43,555 bases of DNA from Corynebacterium pilosum DSM 20521 = CIP 103422 (GCF_000373805.1 NZ_KB892448.1:1-43555); one strand, 5' to 3'. Counted from the stretch's first letter, positions 1-14,084 are shown. Numbers and translations are program-made. Notes: generated from the letters alone by a model not told the origin.

Positions 1-294
1 GCTGGCAAAAAGTAAACAACCATAAACAAATATGATTCATCTACCAAATTGAATGCACATTAAATATGCACACCCATGCTGCACCGAAAAAATCTAAACA
101 CACCACAACCACGGAAGCTGTAGCATGACCGGCACACACCAACAACAACCACTCAAGGCCACTGCAAGCACACAGGCACACACACCAACACACAAACAAA
201 AAAGTACATTGGCACACTATCGAGTTCTCACACAACATTCGCACACCCGATTGGATCTTTTCACTAAGATCTTCTCTGAGCGGCTGGACTTCTT
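1..294 (-). other. rRNA operon leader (16S upstream region)
   Basis: The region downstream of the promoter at 295-324 has no credible gene. Read on the minus strand it contains the actinobacterial rRNA leader element (see 209-235), a small hairpin (GATCTT..AAGATC, about 253-271) and a long GT-rich, AT-rich stretch. The mature 16S rRNA should begin just beyond base 1, outside the window. A 67-codon cysteine-rich reading frame across 41-244 is best taken as chance in this GT-rich leader. The leader assignment rests on the conserved box and the promoter, not on seeing 16S itself. Confidence 0.75.
209..235 (-). promoter_or_regulatory. boxA-like antitermination element of the rRNA leader
   Basis: On the minus strand this reads TGTGTGAGAACTCGATAGTG, closely matching the conserved actinobacterial rRNA leader sequence around GAGAACTC-ATAGTGTG. 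That element is associated with Nus-factor antitermination and RNase III-type processing. It is the main reason for calling an rRNA operon here. Confidence 0.7.
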
Positions 295-324
295 AACTTA
301 GCTGACTTGTTCATTCTGTGTCAA
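295..324 (-). promoter_or_regulatory. rRNA operon promoter
   Basis: On the minus strand there is a perfect -35 TTGACA (319-324), an 18-nt spacer and a -10 TAAGTT (295-300). Transcription would run towards base 1. Additional promoters may lie further upstream between here and the tyrS terminator (431-460). Confidence 0.6.
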
Positions 325-430
325 CTTCGTGTTTACGTCCGTGTCGCCGGATCACCTTCGCGGTCTCCCTGGCGACGTGAATTAATCTACACACTAAGAT
401 CATCATTGCAAAATCTGCAGGTCAGAATGG

Positions 431-460
431 AAAACCGCGGCCTGTTAAAGGCCGCGGTTA
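431..460 (-). terminator. tyrS terminator
   Basis: A perfect 10-bp stem AACCGCGGCC/GGCCGCGGTT (433-442 and 450-459) with a 7-nt loop is followed on the minus strand by TTTT. It lies just after the tyrS stop and separates tyrS from the rRNA promoter. Confidence 0.85.
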
Positions 461-486
461 AACGTTGGGGTCTGCTGTAGGTGGAC

Positions 487-1773
487 TTAACCGTTTACCT
501 TCACACCAGCGAAGTTCTTCTTGCCTCGACGCAAGACAAGCCATGTGCCGTGGAGGAGATCTTCGGCTTCCGGGGTCCACTCCTCCGACTCAATGCGCTG
601 GTTATTTACGTAAGCGCCACCCTCCTTCACAGCGCGGCGCGCGTTTCCTCGGGAATCAACTAGGCCGGATCCCACGAGAAGGTCGATGATCGTGCGATCA
701 TCGCCGGGGTTGACCTCGAGAACCTCGGTCTCCGAAACCGCAGAAGCCAGTGTTTTTTCGTCGAGGTCAGCAAGTTCGGCTCGACCGAACAATGCCTGAG
801 AGGCAAGTTCGACAGCCTTGGTGGCCTCAGGCCCGTGCACCAAATCAGTCATTTCGCGAGCAAGTCGCTTCTGCGCCTCACGCTTGAATGGCCGTTCGGC
901 CACCTCGACTTCGAGTACTTCCAACTCTTCCTTGGTCAGGAAGGTAAACCAGCGCAAGTAGCGGATCACATCAGCATCCGCGGCATTGATGAAGTACTGG
1001 TACCAGGTGTACGGGCTGGTCATTTCAGGGTCGAGCCATAGTGAACCGCCGCCAGTGGACTTACCAAATTTCTTTCCCTCGGAGTCCGTCACCAACGGAA
1101 CAGTTAGTGCGTGGACCTGTTCCTGGTCCATCCGGCGGTTAAGGTCAACACCTGCAACCAGGTTGCCCCACTGGTCGCCGCCGCCAACCTGCAGAACGCA
1201 GTCGTACTTGCGTCGAAGCTGGACGTAATCATTGGCTTGGAGAAGCATGTAGGAGAACTCAGTGTATGAAATGCCATCGTTTTCTAGGCGACGCTTGACA
1301 GTGTCACGTGCCAGCATGGTCGACAGCGGGAAGTGCTTGCCGATGTCACGCAGAAAAGAGATGACCGTAAGGTCCTTCGTCCAATCGTTGTTGTTCACCA
1401 GCTGTGCTGCATTCTCGCCTTCAAAAGAGACGAAACGCTGCAGCTGACCAGAAATTCGCTCGGCCCACTCCCCTACTGTGTCCGCAGAGTTCATCGAGCG
1501 CTCACCAACATCACGAGGGTCACCGATCATGCCAGTCGCACCACCGGCTAGCACTAGTGGCCGGTGTCCGGCTTCCTGAAAACGGCGCAACATGAGCAGC
1601 GGGACCAAGTGCCCGGCGTGCAGCGAAGGACCAGTGGGGTCAAACCCGCAGTAAAGGGTGATTGGCTGGGTGGTCGCTTCACGCAACTGGTCCAAATCTG
1701 TGGACTGGTTGATCAAACCGCGCCAGGAAAGTTCGTCAATGATATTTACTGGTGCGTCCGTAGTGGTAGACAC
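487..1773 (-). CDS. tyrS: Tyrosyl-tRNA synthetase
   Basis: Class I aminoacyl-tRNA synthetase that charges tRNA-Tyr in the cytoplasm. The 428-residue product has the family's usual length. The HIGH signature appears as HAGH (residues 52-55) after FDPTGPSL, and the KMSKS loop as KFGKS (235-239). A C-terminal S4 RNA-binding domain spans roughly residues 360-420 (DLLVGSGL..., RRAVKEGG...). The chosen start is GTG at 1773, preceded by GAGGAG about six bases upstream; the product begins MSTTTDAPV. The gene is followed by a strong terminator and then the rRNA promoter. The 72-bp gap upstream contains the tandem TTATCAATTTATCAATT, of unknown meaning. Confidence 0.97.
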   Translation of the reverse strand: MSTTTDAPVNIIDELSWRGLINQSTDLDQLREATTQPITLYCGFDPTGPSLHAGHLVPLLMLRRFQEAGHRPLVLAGGATGMIGDPRDVGERSMNSADTVGEWAERISGQLQRFVSFEGENAAQLVNNNDWTKDLTVISFLRDIGKHFPLSTMLARDTVKRRLENDGISYTEFSYMLLQANDYVQLRRKYDCVLQVGGGDQWGNLVAGVDLNRRMDQEQVHALTVPLVTDSEGKKFGKSTGGGSLWLDPEMTSPYTWYQYFINAADADVIRYLRWFTFLTKEELEVLEVEVAERPFKREAQKRLAREMTDLVHGPEATKAVELASQALFGRAELADLDEKTLASAVSETEVLEVNPGDDRTIIDLLVGSGLVDSRGNARRAVKEGGAYVNNQRIESEEWTPEAEDLLHGTWLVLRRGKKNFAGVKVNG

Positions 1774-1845
1774 GAAAAACTCCTCAGAAAGATGAATTGA
1801 TAAATTGATAAATCGTCGCGGGCTGCAAGAACGCCGCGCGGCAGA

Positions 1846-2028
1846 TTAGGAAGCGGTTGAGTTCCACTCCTGGGCTTCGTCGATAAGCAGGACCGGAATG
1901 CCATCGTCGATCCGATAGGCCAGATTCAACCTTTCATTGACCAAGAGCTGTTCATCTTCCAGATAGGTCAAAGGGCCGTTGTCCTTTGGGCACGCCAATA
2001 CCTCGAGCAATTTCGGATCCAAAGTCAT
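1846..2028 (-). CDS. Trm112 family (UPF0434-like) small protein
   Basis: A 60-residue protein beginning MTLDPKLLEVLACPKDNGPL with the family pattern LLEVLACP...L....L....LAYRIDDGIPVLL. Trm112-like proteins are small partners that stabilise or activate SAM-dependent methyltransferases in several systems; the bacterial versions are poorly characterised. Only one cysteine of the zinc knuckle is visible (CPKD), as in many bacterial UPF0434 proteins. Its ATG overlaps the stop of the upstream membrane protein gene (ATGA at 2025-2028), so the two are probably translationally coupled. The codons LIDE near the end carry a copy of the 12-mer GCTTATCGACGA. Which methyltransferase, if any, it serves here is unknown. 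Confidence 0.85.
   Translation of the reverse strand: MTLDPKLLEVLACPKDNGPLTYLEDEQLLVNERLNLAYRIDDGIPVLLIDEAQEWNSTAS
1877..1888 (-). repeat. 12-mer GCTTATCGACGA, copy 1
   Basis: Exact copy on the minus strand, inside the Trm112-like gene, read as Leu-Ile-Asp-Glu codons. Confidence 0.8.
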
Positions 2029-2684
2029 GGTTCCTCAGTGTACCCGCTACCTGACGGCGGTTCGTCGTTAAGACCCGGCAGGTTGCCAAACTTTGAACGC
2101 AACATCCGTGCATGGGAGTTCAACTCGCGCACATTATTATCCAAAATGGCCTGTTTAATGTTGTCTGAGGCTTTGGTTAGCGTGACAAGCGAATCGACGA
2201 CGCCTTCGACGGCGGCAGGTAACTCCAAGTTTGGAGCATCAAGATATGTTTCAATCACCTGCGGCAGATAAATCTCCACAATGTTCCACATGTTCTGCTG
2301 ATGCTCGGGTGACGTCTCAAGATCATCCCACTCTGCAAGAACAAACCGCACACTTTGATCCAGCGTACGTGCTTGAGTCATCACTTCACTGGGGGGCCGC
2401 GCTGCACGAAGTTTGTCCACTGACAGACGTAAGGTTCTCTGTAACTTGAGCGGAGTCGGCTCTGGTCGCGGGGTCGGTAAAGCCTTAGGCTTTGCCTCTG
2501 GGGTAAGCGAAACACCCGCGCCCCAGGCCGCCAACGCAGCCACACCCCACAACGCGCCTAAGCCAAAAGTCAAGTGTCCTAGGACCACTGCCGCCGCTGC
2601 CCCTAATCCGACGAGGTTCTTGCGTGAAGTGAGGAAATTTGTGGAAATGCCCGTCTCATCAGGGCGTTTTTTACTGGTAGGCAC
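2025..2684 (-). CDS. XpaC-like membrane protein
   Basis: A 219-residue protein from a GTG at 2684 that overlaps the end of the preceding VWA lipoprotein gene by 14 nt. The sequence AAGGAG lies four bases before this GTG, so I prefer it to the longer ATG start at 2726. A short basic N-terminus is followed by a hydrophobic hairpin (about residues 22-58, two membrane segments), a proline-rich linker (PTPRPEPTP) and a long helical domain containing IYLPQVIETYLDAP. This layout and that motif resemble XpaC ('5-bromo-4-chloroindolyl phosphate hydrolysis') proteins, often found near TelA or VWA genes. No TelA is present here. The biochemical role is unknown; the context suggests an envelope function shared with the two solute-binding-like genes upstream. 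Confidence 0.6.
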   Translation of the reverse strand: MPTSKKRPDETGISTNFLTSRKNLVGLGAAAAVVLGHLTFGLGALWGVAALAAWGAGVSLTPEAKPKALPTPRPEPTPLKLQRTLRLSVDKLRAARPPSEVMTQARTLDQSVRFVLAEWDDLETSPEHQQNMWNIVEIYLPQVIETYLDAPNLELPAAVEGVVDSLVTLTKASDNIKQAILDNNVRELNSHARMLRSKFGNLPGLNDEPPSGSGYTEEP

Positions 2685-4251
2685 GAATCTCCTTAAATAC
2701 TTGTGGCAGATCACCGTCGATAGCATTGAAGACCTTGCCCCCAGTGAGATCCGCTAGCCAGGTCATTTCCTCCTCACTAGCTTCCCCGTAGAGGATCACA
2801 AAGACTGGGATTTCCTTCGTTTCCTCTGGCAAAGTCGCATACTCCGCTTCGAATCGGTAGTAATCGGGGCCCTCCGTGACGGCGCCGTCGCTGAGCAAAA
2901 CAATAGATGGAATGCCACTTTCAGTATCGGCTTCCCGCAAGGCTGCTAGCAACGTGGAATACAGCGGAGTCATGCCTTCCGCCTCGAGGCCCTCTGCATA
3001 ATTGGATAGCTCAGCAATCGCTTGCGGATCGCCCCGGTTGATGACCTGTGTCATAGGCTCCACCGTCGGGTCGAAAGGCCAGATAGTTACTTTCTCATTG
3101 TCCCGCAGAGAAACATCGCCAGTGACAGTGAATGACTCACCGCTGATCAGCCCGTCCATGATGGCCTTAAGACTTGCCATCCTCATGCCTTCCATTGAAC
3201 CCGATGTGTCCAGCACATACGTTGTGCTGCCGGGGTTCCGGTACTCATTGTTATAAGCATCCAGAAGCGTATCGACGACAAGTTGGTCACCAGGAAACGC
3301 CAGCTCAATGACTCCTTGCCGGGATAGCTCTTCCGGCACGCTGTCCACACGCTCCACAGGGCGACGATAGGTCTGGGCAATCTCCTCCTGGTGATTCAGC
3401 AACCATTCTGTTAATGCTGCGACCTTCTCTCCCGCCTGCTCCGTCGCGGGTTGCGCGAGAGTGGATAGTGGGTAATCTGCGGAAATCACACCATCACGGG
3501 GAATTACCACCGTAATGGGGTGGCCTTCGTCGCGAAGCTGGTAGAGCGTGGACTCGTAGTTGATGATCGCGTCGAGCTTGCCAGGATTGTCTACAAACGT
3601 TCCTGCGAGCCACCCTGAGGAACCGGACACCAAGTCTTGGGCTTGATACAGCTTCTTCATCGGCTCGTGGATCTTGTGGATATCTTCTCTCGTCAGAGCC
3701 TGCCCGGTATCGGCAAATGATGTGGAAACAGACACAAGTGCGGAAAAGCCGGAGTTCGATGCTGTTGGGTCCGTCATCCCGAAGGTGAACTCATTGTTTG
3801 CTGCTGCTTCGGCAAACTCAGCCCATGTCGGTTGTTCTGTATCCCAGCCAAGGCGCTTCGCTGATTCTGTCCAGACACCGAAGGCTACAGGGCTGGTTGC
3901 AATCTTTGTCTCGTCGGCAAGCTTGTCCTGCGCGCCGATAAGGTCTACGTAACGATTAGTAGCAAACCAGGTCGCGTCAACGGTGCCGTCGTACCCGCCC
4001 TGCTTGAGCATCTGGGAATTTTCCAGCGTTCCTGTGGGAGATCGGAGAATGATGGGAAATCCGAGATCCTCCGAAGCCTGATTCACCAGTGGCTCGAGGT
4101 CTTGGAGCTCGGTGGCAGCAACAATGGTCAACGGTTCGTCGTCGAAGTTCTTGCCTCTCGAGAAAATGCCAGAATCTGGGGCTTCGCCGGCACAACCCAC
4201 CAATCCAATTCCTGCAAGTAGTGCAACTAGGGCCAACCACACGCGGTTCAT
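2671..4251 (-). CDS. Solute-binding / VWA fusion lipoprotein
   Basis: A 526-residue exported lipoprotein. The N-terminal signal ends in a lipobox LVGC with Cys20 as the acylated residue. Residues about 40-325 form an extracellular solute-binding fold (SBP_bac_11-like), beginning LTIVAATELQDLEPLV. Residues about 343-520 form a von Willebrand factor A domain with a complete MIDAS: DTSGSM (D348, S350, S352), T428 in GMTPLYST, and D455 in LLSDGAVTEG. VWA domains usually bind a protein or metal ligand, so this may be a surface sensor or assembly factor rather than a transport receptor; no permease or ATPase gene is nearby. The start ATG shares a base with the upstream stop (TAATG at 4249-4253), so it is coupled to the solute-binding-like gene before it. 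Confidence 0.85.
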   Translation of the reverse strand: MNRVWLALVALLAGIGLVGCAGEAPDSGIFSRGKNFDDEPLTIVAATELQDLEPLVNQASEDLGFPIILRSPTGTLENSQMLKQGGYDGTVDATWFATNRYVDLIGAQDKLADETKIATSPVAFGVWTESAKRLGWDTEQPTWAEFAEAAANNEFTFGMTDPTASNSGFSALVSVSTSFADTGQALTREDIHKIHEPMKKLYQAQDLVSGSSGWLAGTFVDNPGKLDAIINYESTLYQLRDEGHPITVVIPRDGVISADYPLSTLAQPATEQAGEKVAALTEWLLNHQEEIAQTYRRPVERVDSVPEELSRQGVIELAFPGDQLVVDTLLDAYNNEYRNPGSTTYVLDTSGSMEGMRMASLKAIMDGLISGESFTVTGDVSLRDNEKVTIWPFDPTVEPMTQVINRGDPQAIAELSNYAEGLEAEGMTPLYSTLLAALREADTESGIPSIVLLSDGAVTEGPDYYRFEAEYATLPEETKEIPVFVILYGEASEEEMTWLADLTGGKVFNAIDGDLPQVFKEIRAYQ

Positions 4252-5408
4252 TAGTGTTCCTCCACTTCCTGTGGTGGCGTCGAATACGCATTGCCAACTT
4301 CTCTAATCAACTCTTCCAAGCGCTCATAGGACGGAGGGTCAACTGTGGCGAGGTACGTTTCTGGTGGAGTGAGTTCGTGTTCAGCCATCACTTCTTCAAA
4401 TGCCGGAGAGTTATTCGGCCTAAACCCATGGCGTGCCGCCAATTCTTGCAGCGCAGAATCTTCTGCTAGCAGCCGCGCGATCTCCTCCCCCTCCTCGGTC
4501 AGGCCTACAACACCATGCTTGGCCTGCACCGTTGGGTAAAGATAAAGCAGGACATTGTCGTCACCAATCCGAGAATTGGGTTTCATCTGCTCGCCCAAGT
4601 ATTGGGCTTCGTAGACCAAGACCATTGGCGCGGCCCCCATGCCTTGACTGAGGTAATCGGCGAATGGCCCTGCAGAGCTTGACGCTGTGTACCCCTGGCC
4701 GGTGAAGAAAGGAGTGATCTGATCTGCCAGGAAAGCAGGGTCTTCGGCCTGCTCCGGGTACATGTCAGATAGCACCCAGGCGAGAATGGAGAGATACATC
4801 GCGGCCGAATTTGATGTACGAATGTCTGTCGTAGAAATCTGGACGGTCCGGGGAGAAGGAAACTCATCTCCCAGATCGCGCCACCGCGTCTCACTTTGCG
4901 CAAGCTCCATGAGACCCTGCACGTCGAGGACCTTGTTCGGCCCGTCTTCGCGGATCAGCCCCTGGCGCGTCAAGATGTCGACGATCGGCTGGAAAGTAGC
5001 CACCACCATTGGAGAATAGAACGGGTAGGTTGCGCCGTCCGAGGAAAATACACGCTCCACTTTCTCTGTTGCCGGCTCAGATGAAGGAGAAACAAAGTCT
5101 TGCCCTGACATATCCATGGTTTCTGCAATTTCGCGCGAACCAGCTGTGCGGACGTTGACTTCATAGCCCAGCTTTTTGAAGCGCTTCTTCACATCTTCGT
5201 CCTCGAAGAACGGGCGCTTCTCTGAACCGATGACTCCGCTTACCTGCGTTGTGGACGATCCAGCGAAAGGGTTCAGCGCGCCGAGATTAATATTCGGCAT
5301 TCCGAAGCGTCCGACCACCACTGCAGCTATCGCAACAATGATAAGAAAAACGCCAAGGCCAACCGATCGTGAGCGACCGGAGCCCTTGGCGTTTGAACCA
5401 GCATCCAT
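4251..5408 (-). CDS. Membrane-anchored solute-binding-like protein
   Basis: A 385-residue protein with a short Ser/Gly/Arg-rich cytoplasmic N-terminus, one membrane segment (about residues 16-34, VGLGVFLIIVAIAAVVV) and a large external domain. The external domain resembles the solute-binding half of the following VWA lipoprotein: strand-rich start, AGSREIAETMDMSGQDFVSP, then a DIRTSNSAAMYLSIL segment typical of SBP_bac_11-type folds. It appears to be a degenerate paralogue that is anchored by a helix instead of a lipid. It is the first gene of the envelope operon; the likely leaderless promoter with a perfect palindrome sits directly before its ATG. Ligand and function are unknown. Confidence 0.75.
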   Translation of the reverse strand: MDAGSNAKGSGRSRSVGLGVFLIIVAIAAVVVGRFGMPNINLGALNPFAGSSTTQVSGVIGSEKRPFFEDEDVKKRFKKLGYEVNVRTAGSREIAETMDMSGQDFVSPSSEPATEKVERVFSSDGATYPFYSPMVVATFQPIVDILTRQGLIREDGPNKVLDVQGLMELAQSETRWRDLGDEFPSPRTVQISTTDIRTSNSAAMYLSILAWVLSDMYPEQAEDPAFLADQITPFFTGQGYTASSSAGPFADYLSQGMGAAPMVLVYEAQYLGEQMKPNSRIGDDNVLLYLYPTVQAKHGVVGLTEEGEEIARLLAEDSALQELAARHGFRPNNSPAFEEVMAEHELTPPETYLATVDPPSYERLEELIREVGNAYSTPPQEVEEH

Positions 5409-5425
5409 AATCTCACTTTAAGTGA
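5409..5425 (-). promoter_or_regulatory. Leaderless promoter with perfect palindrome
   Basis: The minus strand carries a -10-like TAAAGT (5415-5420) only six bases before the ATG at 5408. It lies inside the perfect 13-bp palindrome TCACTTTAAGTGA (5413-5425), a plausible operator for the envelope operon. No Shine-Dalgarno sequence is visible. Confidence 0.45.
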
Positions 5426-5454
5426 CTGGAGTCTCGTTCGCAGCGCAACTCAGT

Positions 5455-8096
<2,642 letters not shown>

Positions 8097-8194
8097 GTGT
8101 TACTCCTTTAGAAAGATTTCGGTGTATCAGAGTACCGGGTTATGGGCTGGCCGTGTGCCTCGCCCCGCCCAGTTCTATGTTCTATTGTGAAGCG
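8097..8194 (-). promoter_or_regulatory. argR-argG intergenic region, possible argGH promoter
   Basis: This 98-bp gap in an otherwise tightly packed cluster holds a possible -10 (TACTCT, minus strand, about 25-35 bp before the argG ribosome-binding site). No clear -35 or ARG box is visible by eye. Confidence 0.3.
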
Positions 8195-8692
8195 TCAGTG
8201 CGGTCGCTGTTCAGGCGTAGCAGCTAGCTGAGACGCTAGTTCCTTGCCGGAGACTGGGTCTCGCGCGAGCACGAAGATCGTGTCGTCCCCGGCGATCGTT
8301 CCGACGACCGACTCCAGGCCCACTCTGTCGATATAGCTCGCCAGGTACTGCGCGGCCCCCGGCGGGGTGCGCAACACTGCGATGTTGGCAGAATGGTCAA
8401 CGGAAACGACCAGTTCTTCGAGCATGCGTCGCAATTTGTCACGGGGACCTGTGGAGGCTTCCGCAAGATTTTGCTCGATGATGCTCACCGTATAAAACGA
8501 CCTGCCACCCGATGCCGGTCGCACCTTTTTCGCCCCCAGCTCGTCGAGGTCGCGTGACAGGGTCGCCTGGGTAATGTCGATCCCCTCGTCCAGCAACAGC
8601 TCCGAGAGCTGAACCTGCGAGTGCACCCGCGTCGAATTCAGCAGGTCAAGGATTTTCCCTTGACGGGCAGTGCGTGAGGCTGGTGCGGACAT
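8195..8692 (-). CDS. argR: Arginine repressor
   Basis: Arginine-responsive transcriptional repressor of the arg genes, active as a hexamer. The 165-residue protein has an N-terminal winged helix-turn-helix (residues about 8-75) with the recognition-helix signature [13 protein letters not shown] (residues 42-54). The C-terminal oligomerisation and arginine-binding domain contains GTIAGDDT (131-138) with the paired aspartates that contact arginine. Its ATG follows the argF stop with no gap (TAGATG), so it is co-transcribed with and probably coupled to argF. The internal position suggests autogenous control through the argC promoter. Confidence 0.97.
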   Translation of the reverse strand: MSAPASRTARQGKILDLLNSTRVHSQVQLSELLLDEGIDITQATLSRDLDELGAKKVRPASGGRSFYTVSIIEQNLAEASTGPRDKLRRMLEELVVSVDHSANIAVLRTPPGAAQYLASYIDRVGLESVVGTIAGDDTIFVLARDPVSGKELASQLAATPEQRPH

Positions 8693-10835
<2,143 letters not shown>

Positions 10836-10837
10836 CG

Positions 10838-11776
10838 TTATACGTCCTTCCTGAAGACTGTGCCTTCTGGGTAATCATCGCGCTGGTAATCGTCGGGAAG
10901 CACCATTGTGCCAATGCCGCCCATCGTTAGCAGCTCCAGCAGTACCGAGTGGGCGATTCGCCCATCGATAACGTGTGCAGCCTTCACGCCGCCCTTGACG
11001 GCTCGGAGGCAGGATTCCATTTTGGGAATCATTCCAGAGTCAAGGTTGGGAAGTAGCTCTTCGAGATCGTCGGCGACGATTTTAGAGACCAGCGAATCCT
11101 TGTTCGGCCAGTCGGTGTAGAGGCCTTCGACATTGGTCAGGATCACCAGTCGCTCCGCTTTCAAGGCCTCTGCCAGAGCACCCGCGGCGGAGTCAGCGTT
11201 GATGTTGTAGACATTGCCATCTGTCCCCGGGGCGATGCCCGATACCACAGGGATGCGTCCGGCATCGATGATGTCCATCACCGCGTCCGGGTTTACGTCG
11301 ACGATATCGCCGACTAAACCAATGTCGGTCTTCTTCCCGTCAAGATCGACAAAGCGCTTCTCCGCGGTGAACAACCCGGCGTCTTCACCCGAGGTGCCGA
11401 CGGCATACGGCCCATGACTATTGATCAGGCCGACCAAATCGCGACCAACCTGGCCGAACAGCACCATGCGAACAATGTCCATGACCTCGGGCGTAGTGAC
11501 CCGGAAGCCGCCTCTGAATTCGCCTTCGAGACCGACGCGCTTCAGCATCGCGGAGATCTGCGGGCCACCACCGTGGACGACCACGGGTTTTGCGCCCACC
11601 GTGCGCAGAAACACCATGTCTGCCGCGAACGCCTTCTTCAGCTCGTCGTCGACCATGGCGTTGCCACCGTACTTAACGACGACGATCTTGTCGCGGAAGT
11701 GCATCAACCATGGCAGTGCCTCGGCTAAAACGTTAGCTCTGATCTCACTGGTCAGGCTTTTCATCATGTCCTGCAT
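10838..11776 (-). CDS. argB: N-acetylglutamate kinase
   Basis: Phosphorylates N-acetylglutamate with ATP; in actinobacteria this is the step usually feedback-inhibited by arginine. The 312-residue amino acid kinase fold has KYGGNAM (about 34-40) and VHGGGPQI for the phosphates, and a C-terminal [11 protein letters not shown] segment. The N-terminal helix of about 20 residues before the kinase core ([20 protein letters not shown]) is typical of arginine-sensitive enzymes. ATG 11776 has AAGGAC five bases upstream; MMKSL at 11767 is an alternative. A gap of 29 bp separates it from the argJ stop. Confidence 0.97.
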   Translation of the reverse strand: MQDMMKSLTSEIRANVLAEALPWLMHFRDKIVVVKYGGNAMVDDELKKAFAADMVFLRTVGAKPVVVHGGGPQISAMLKRVGLEGEFRGGFRVTTPEVMDIVRMVLFGQVGRDLVGLINSHGPYAVGTSGEDAGLFTAEKRFVDLDGKKTDIGLVGDIVDVNPDAVMDIIDAGRIPVVSGIAPGTDGNVYNINADSAAGALAEALKAERLVILTNVEGLYTDWPNKDSLVSKIVADDLEELLPNLDSGMIPKMESCLRAVKGGVKAAHVIDGRIAHSVLLELLTMGGIGTMVLPDDYQRDDYPEGTVFRKDV

Positions 11777-11805
11777 TGTTGTCCTTAACTGTGGGGCTGC
11801 CCGAC

Positions 11806-12978
11806 CTAAGAGCTATAGGCCGAATTGATTTCAACGTACGCGTGGGAAAGGTCAGTTGTTCGAACTGTTGCGGTGCCTTTTCCACCGGTTCCCAGGTCAA
11901 CTCGCACGTCAATGTCTTCACCACTCAGATCCACGTCGCGGGCGCCGGGGGTACCGGTCGTGTTTTCGCACACAGCCTCCCCGTTGAAGTACACCGAGAT
12001 TCGGTCTGGATCCATTGCCGCGTCTGCCATACCCACCGCGGCAAGCACGCGGCCCCAGTTGGGATCAGACCCGAACATGGCGCATTTGAAGAGATTGTCG
12101 CGGCCCAGAGTTCGCGCAGCGTTTAGCGCTTCCTCGTTCGAATCGGTTCCGTCGACGGTAATTGTGACCCGCTTGGTCACGCCTTCAGCATCGGCCTGCA
12201 TTTGGTTGGCGATATCCAGACACACTTCATAGACAGCCTCGTTCAGCTCCTCTTGGGTAGGCGTCACACCCGAAGCGCCAGATGCCATCAGGATCACAGT
12301 GTCGTTCGTCGAGGTCGAGCCGTCGATATCCAGTGTGTCGAAGGTGACAGCGCTGGCCTGACGCAATGCCACGTCGAGAGCCTCTGGGCTTGCCGAGGCA
12401 TCCGTAGTGACACACACCAACATCGTGGCCAAAGACGGTGCCATCATGCCCACGCCCTTGCCCATCGCGCCAACGGACCAGCCGTCGCGCTGGGTGACAG
12501 CCTGCTTTGAGACTGTGTCCGTCGTCATGATGGCTTCGGCAGCCGTCGTCCCGTGATCGCCACTGGTGCCCAGCGCTCCGAGGAAAAGTTCGATGCCTCC
12601 GAGGATAGTCTCCATCGGAAGCAGCTCGCCGATGAGCCCCGTTGAGCACACCGCAACATCAGTTGGGTTCTCACAGCCAAGGTGCTGGGCGGCATGGGTC
12701 TGCATCGCTGCAGCATCCTTGTCGCCTTGGACGCCATTGCACGCGTTCGCGTTACCCGAGTTGTACACCACCGCGCGCAAGACACCGTCAGCAACAGCCT
12801 CGCGCGATAGCTTGACGGGAGATGCGACGACGCGGTTGCGGGTGAATACGGCGGCGGCATGAAACTCGGGGCCGTTATTGACGACAAGCGCCATGTCTGG
12901 ATTGCCCGAAGCTTTGATACCGGCGGTGACACCAGCGGCGCTAAAACCCTTCGGCGCAGTAATTCCCAATGCAGTCAT
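11806..12978 (-). CDS. argJ: Glutamate N-acetyltransferase / amino-acid acetyltransferase
   Basis: Recycles the acetyl group from N-acetylornithine to glutamate, and in bifunctional forms also uses acetyl-CoA. The 390-residue precursor contains the autocleavage site in [14 protein letters not shown]; Thr185 becomes the N-terminal nucleophile of the beta chain. The gene lies nine bases after the argC stop with AAGGAG in front of the ATG at 12978. No argA was seen in the window, but that does not prove the enzyme is bifunctional, since a separate synthase could lie elsewhere. Confidence 0.96.
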   Translation of the reverse strand: MTALGITAPKGFSAAGVTAGIKASGNPDMALVVNNGPEFHAAAVFTRNRVVASPVKLSREAVADGVLRAVVYNSGNANACNGVQGDKDAAAMQTHAAQHLGCENPTDVAVCSTGLIGELLPMETILGGIELFLGALGTSGDHGTTAAEAIMTTDTVSKQAVTQRDGWSVGAMGKGVGMMAPSLATMLVCVTTDASASPEALDVALRQASAVTFDTLDIDGSTSTNDTVILMASGASGVTPTQEELNEAVYEVCLDIANQMQADAEGVTKRVTITVDGTDSNEEALNAARTLGRDNLFKCAMFGSDPNWGRVLAAVGMADAAMDPDRISVYFNGEAVCENTTGTPGARDVDLSGEDIDVRVDLGTGGKGTATVRTTDLSHAYVEINSAYSS

Positions 12979-12987
12979 GTTTTCTCC

Positions 12988-14031
12988 TTAAGGGGTAACG
13001 CCGGCTTGGGGTAGGCCCGCAGTCTCATCGAAACCAAGGGCGATATTCATACACTGCACCGCTGCTCCACCGGTACCCTTGGTCAAGTTATCAATCGCGC
13101 TGGTGACAAGCAGTTTTCCTGCCTGGGCATCCACCTCAACCTGGACGTGGCACATGTTGGAGCCCACAACGTTTTGGGTCTGAGGTTGAGCACCTGCTGG
13201 AAGCACGTGCACGAAAGGTTCATCTTTATAAAACTCTTCATACACAGCGCGTGCTGCATCATCGGTGACACCCTTGGCTAGCGGCATGGTAGCTGTGGTC
13301 AGAATGCCACGTGGAAGAGGTGCAAGCACCGGAGTGAAGCTGACAGTGATGTCCTTGTCGGTCACCTCAGCCACGTTTTGGGCGACCTCGGGAGTGTGGC
13401 GGTGCTTGCCTGCGGTGTTATAAGCCTTCAAAGAACCCATCGTTTCCGCGCCCAGCATCGCGACCGATGCCTTCTTCCCCGCGCCAGATACACCTGTGAT
13501 CGACACGATCGAGATGTCTGGTTCGGCGATGCCGGCCTCCACTGCGGGCAGCACGGCCAAGGTGGCGCCGGTAGGGAAACATCCCGGTACCGCGATTCGA
13601 CGAGCCTGGACGATTTCTTCGCGATGTCCCGGCATTTCAGGAATGCCGTAAGGCCACGAGCCCGCATGTTCCGAACCGTAGTATGCGGTCCAGTCCTCCG
13701 CGCTCTTCAGCCGGAAGTCCGCAGCACAGTCGATGACAAGGGTGTCGTCGCTAAGCGCTGCCCCGATGTCCGCGGAAAAACCGTGCGGAAGGCCCAAAAA
13801 GACCACATCGTGGCCGTCCAATACCTCAGTGGTGGTGGGCTGGATCACGCGTTCAGCCAGCTGGGGCAGGTGAGGCATGAGGTCAGCGACGTGCTGGCCG
13901 GCGTTCGAGTTGCCGGTCAGCGCGCCAATCTCTATCTCCCCCGCCAGGTATTTCGGGTGTTGAAGCAACAGGCGCAGGATCTCTCCGCCTGCATATCCTG
14001 TTGCTCCTGCTACTGCTACCTTGATTGCCAT
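12988..14031 (-). CDS. argC: N-acetyl-gamma-glutamyl-phosphate reductase
   Basis: NADPH-dependent reduction of acetylglutamyl phosphate to the semialdehyde. The 347-residue product starts [17 protein letters not shown] with the GxTGYxG dinucleotide-binding loop; the catalytic cysteine is Cys151 in VPGCFPTG. I chose ATG 14031. A GTG at 14040 is in frame, but the promoter hexamer TACAGT (14039-14044) overlaps it, so only the ATG fits a leaderless transcript, and neither codon has a ribosome-binding site. It is the first gene of the arginine cluster. Confidence 0.95.
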   Translation of the reverse strand: MAIKVAVAGATGYAGGEILRLLLQHPKYLAGEIEIGALTGNSNAGQHVADLMPHLPQLAERVIQPTTTEVLDGHDVVFLGLPHGFSADIGAALSDDTLVIDCAADFRLKSAEDWTAYYGSEHAGSWPYGIPEMPGHREEIVQARRIAVPGCFPTGATLAVLPAVEAGIAEPDISIVSITGVSGAGKKASVAMLGAETMGSLKAYNTAGKHRHTPEVAQNVAEVTDKDITVSFTPVLAPLPRGILTTATMPLAKGVTDDAARAVYEEFYKDEPFVHVLPAGAQPQTQNVVGSNMCHVQVEVDAQAGKLLVTSAIDNLTKGTGGAAVQCMNIALGFDETAGLPQAGVTP

Positions 14032-14070
14032 GCATGCCACTGTAGCATTTATGCAACGGCATGCAAACTA
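14032..14070 (-). promoter_or_regulatory. argC promoter and ARG-box-like element
   Basis: On the minus strand: TTGCAT (14061-14066), a 16-nt spacer and TACAGT (14039-14044), seven bases before the argC ATG. The intervening GTTGCATAAATGCTAC, with the GCAT..ATGC symmetry, resembles ArgR operators (TGNATNNNNATNCA type). Binding of ArgR here would block the promoter directly. Confidence 0.5.
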
Positions 14071-14084
14071 TTCATCGCGGAAGT

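Noticed and set aside
41..244. A 67-codon cysteine-rich minus-strand frame
   Set aside because: Falls in the rRNA leader, whose GT-rich repeats translate into Cys/Val/Leu runs.
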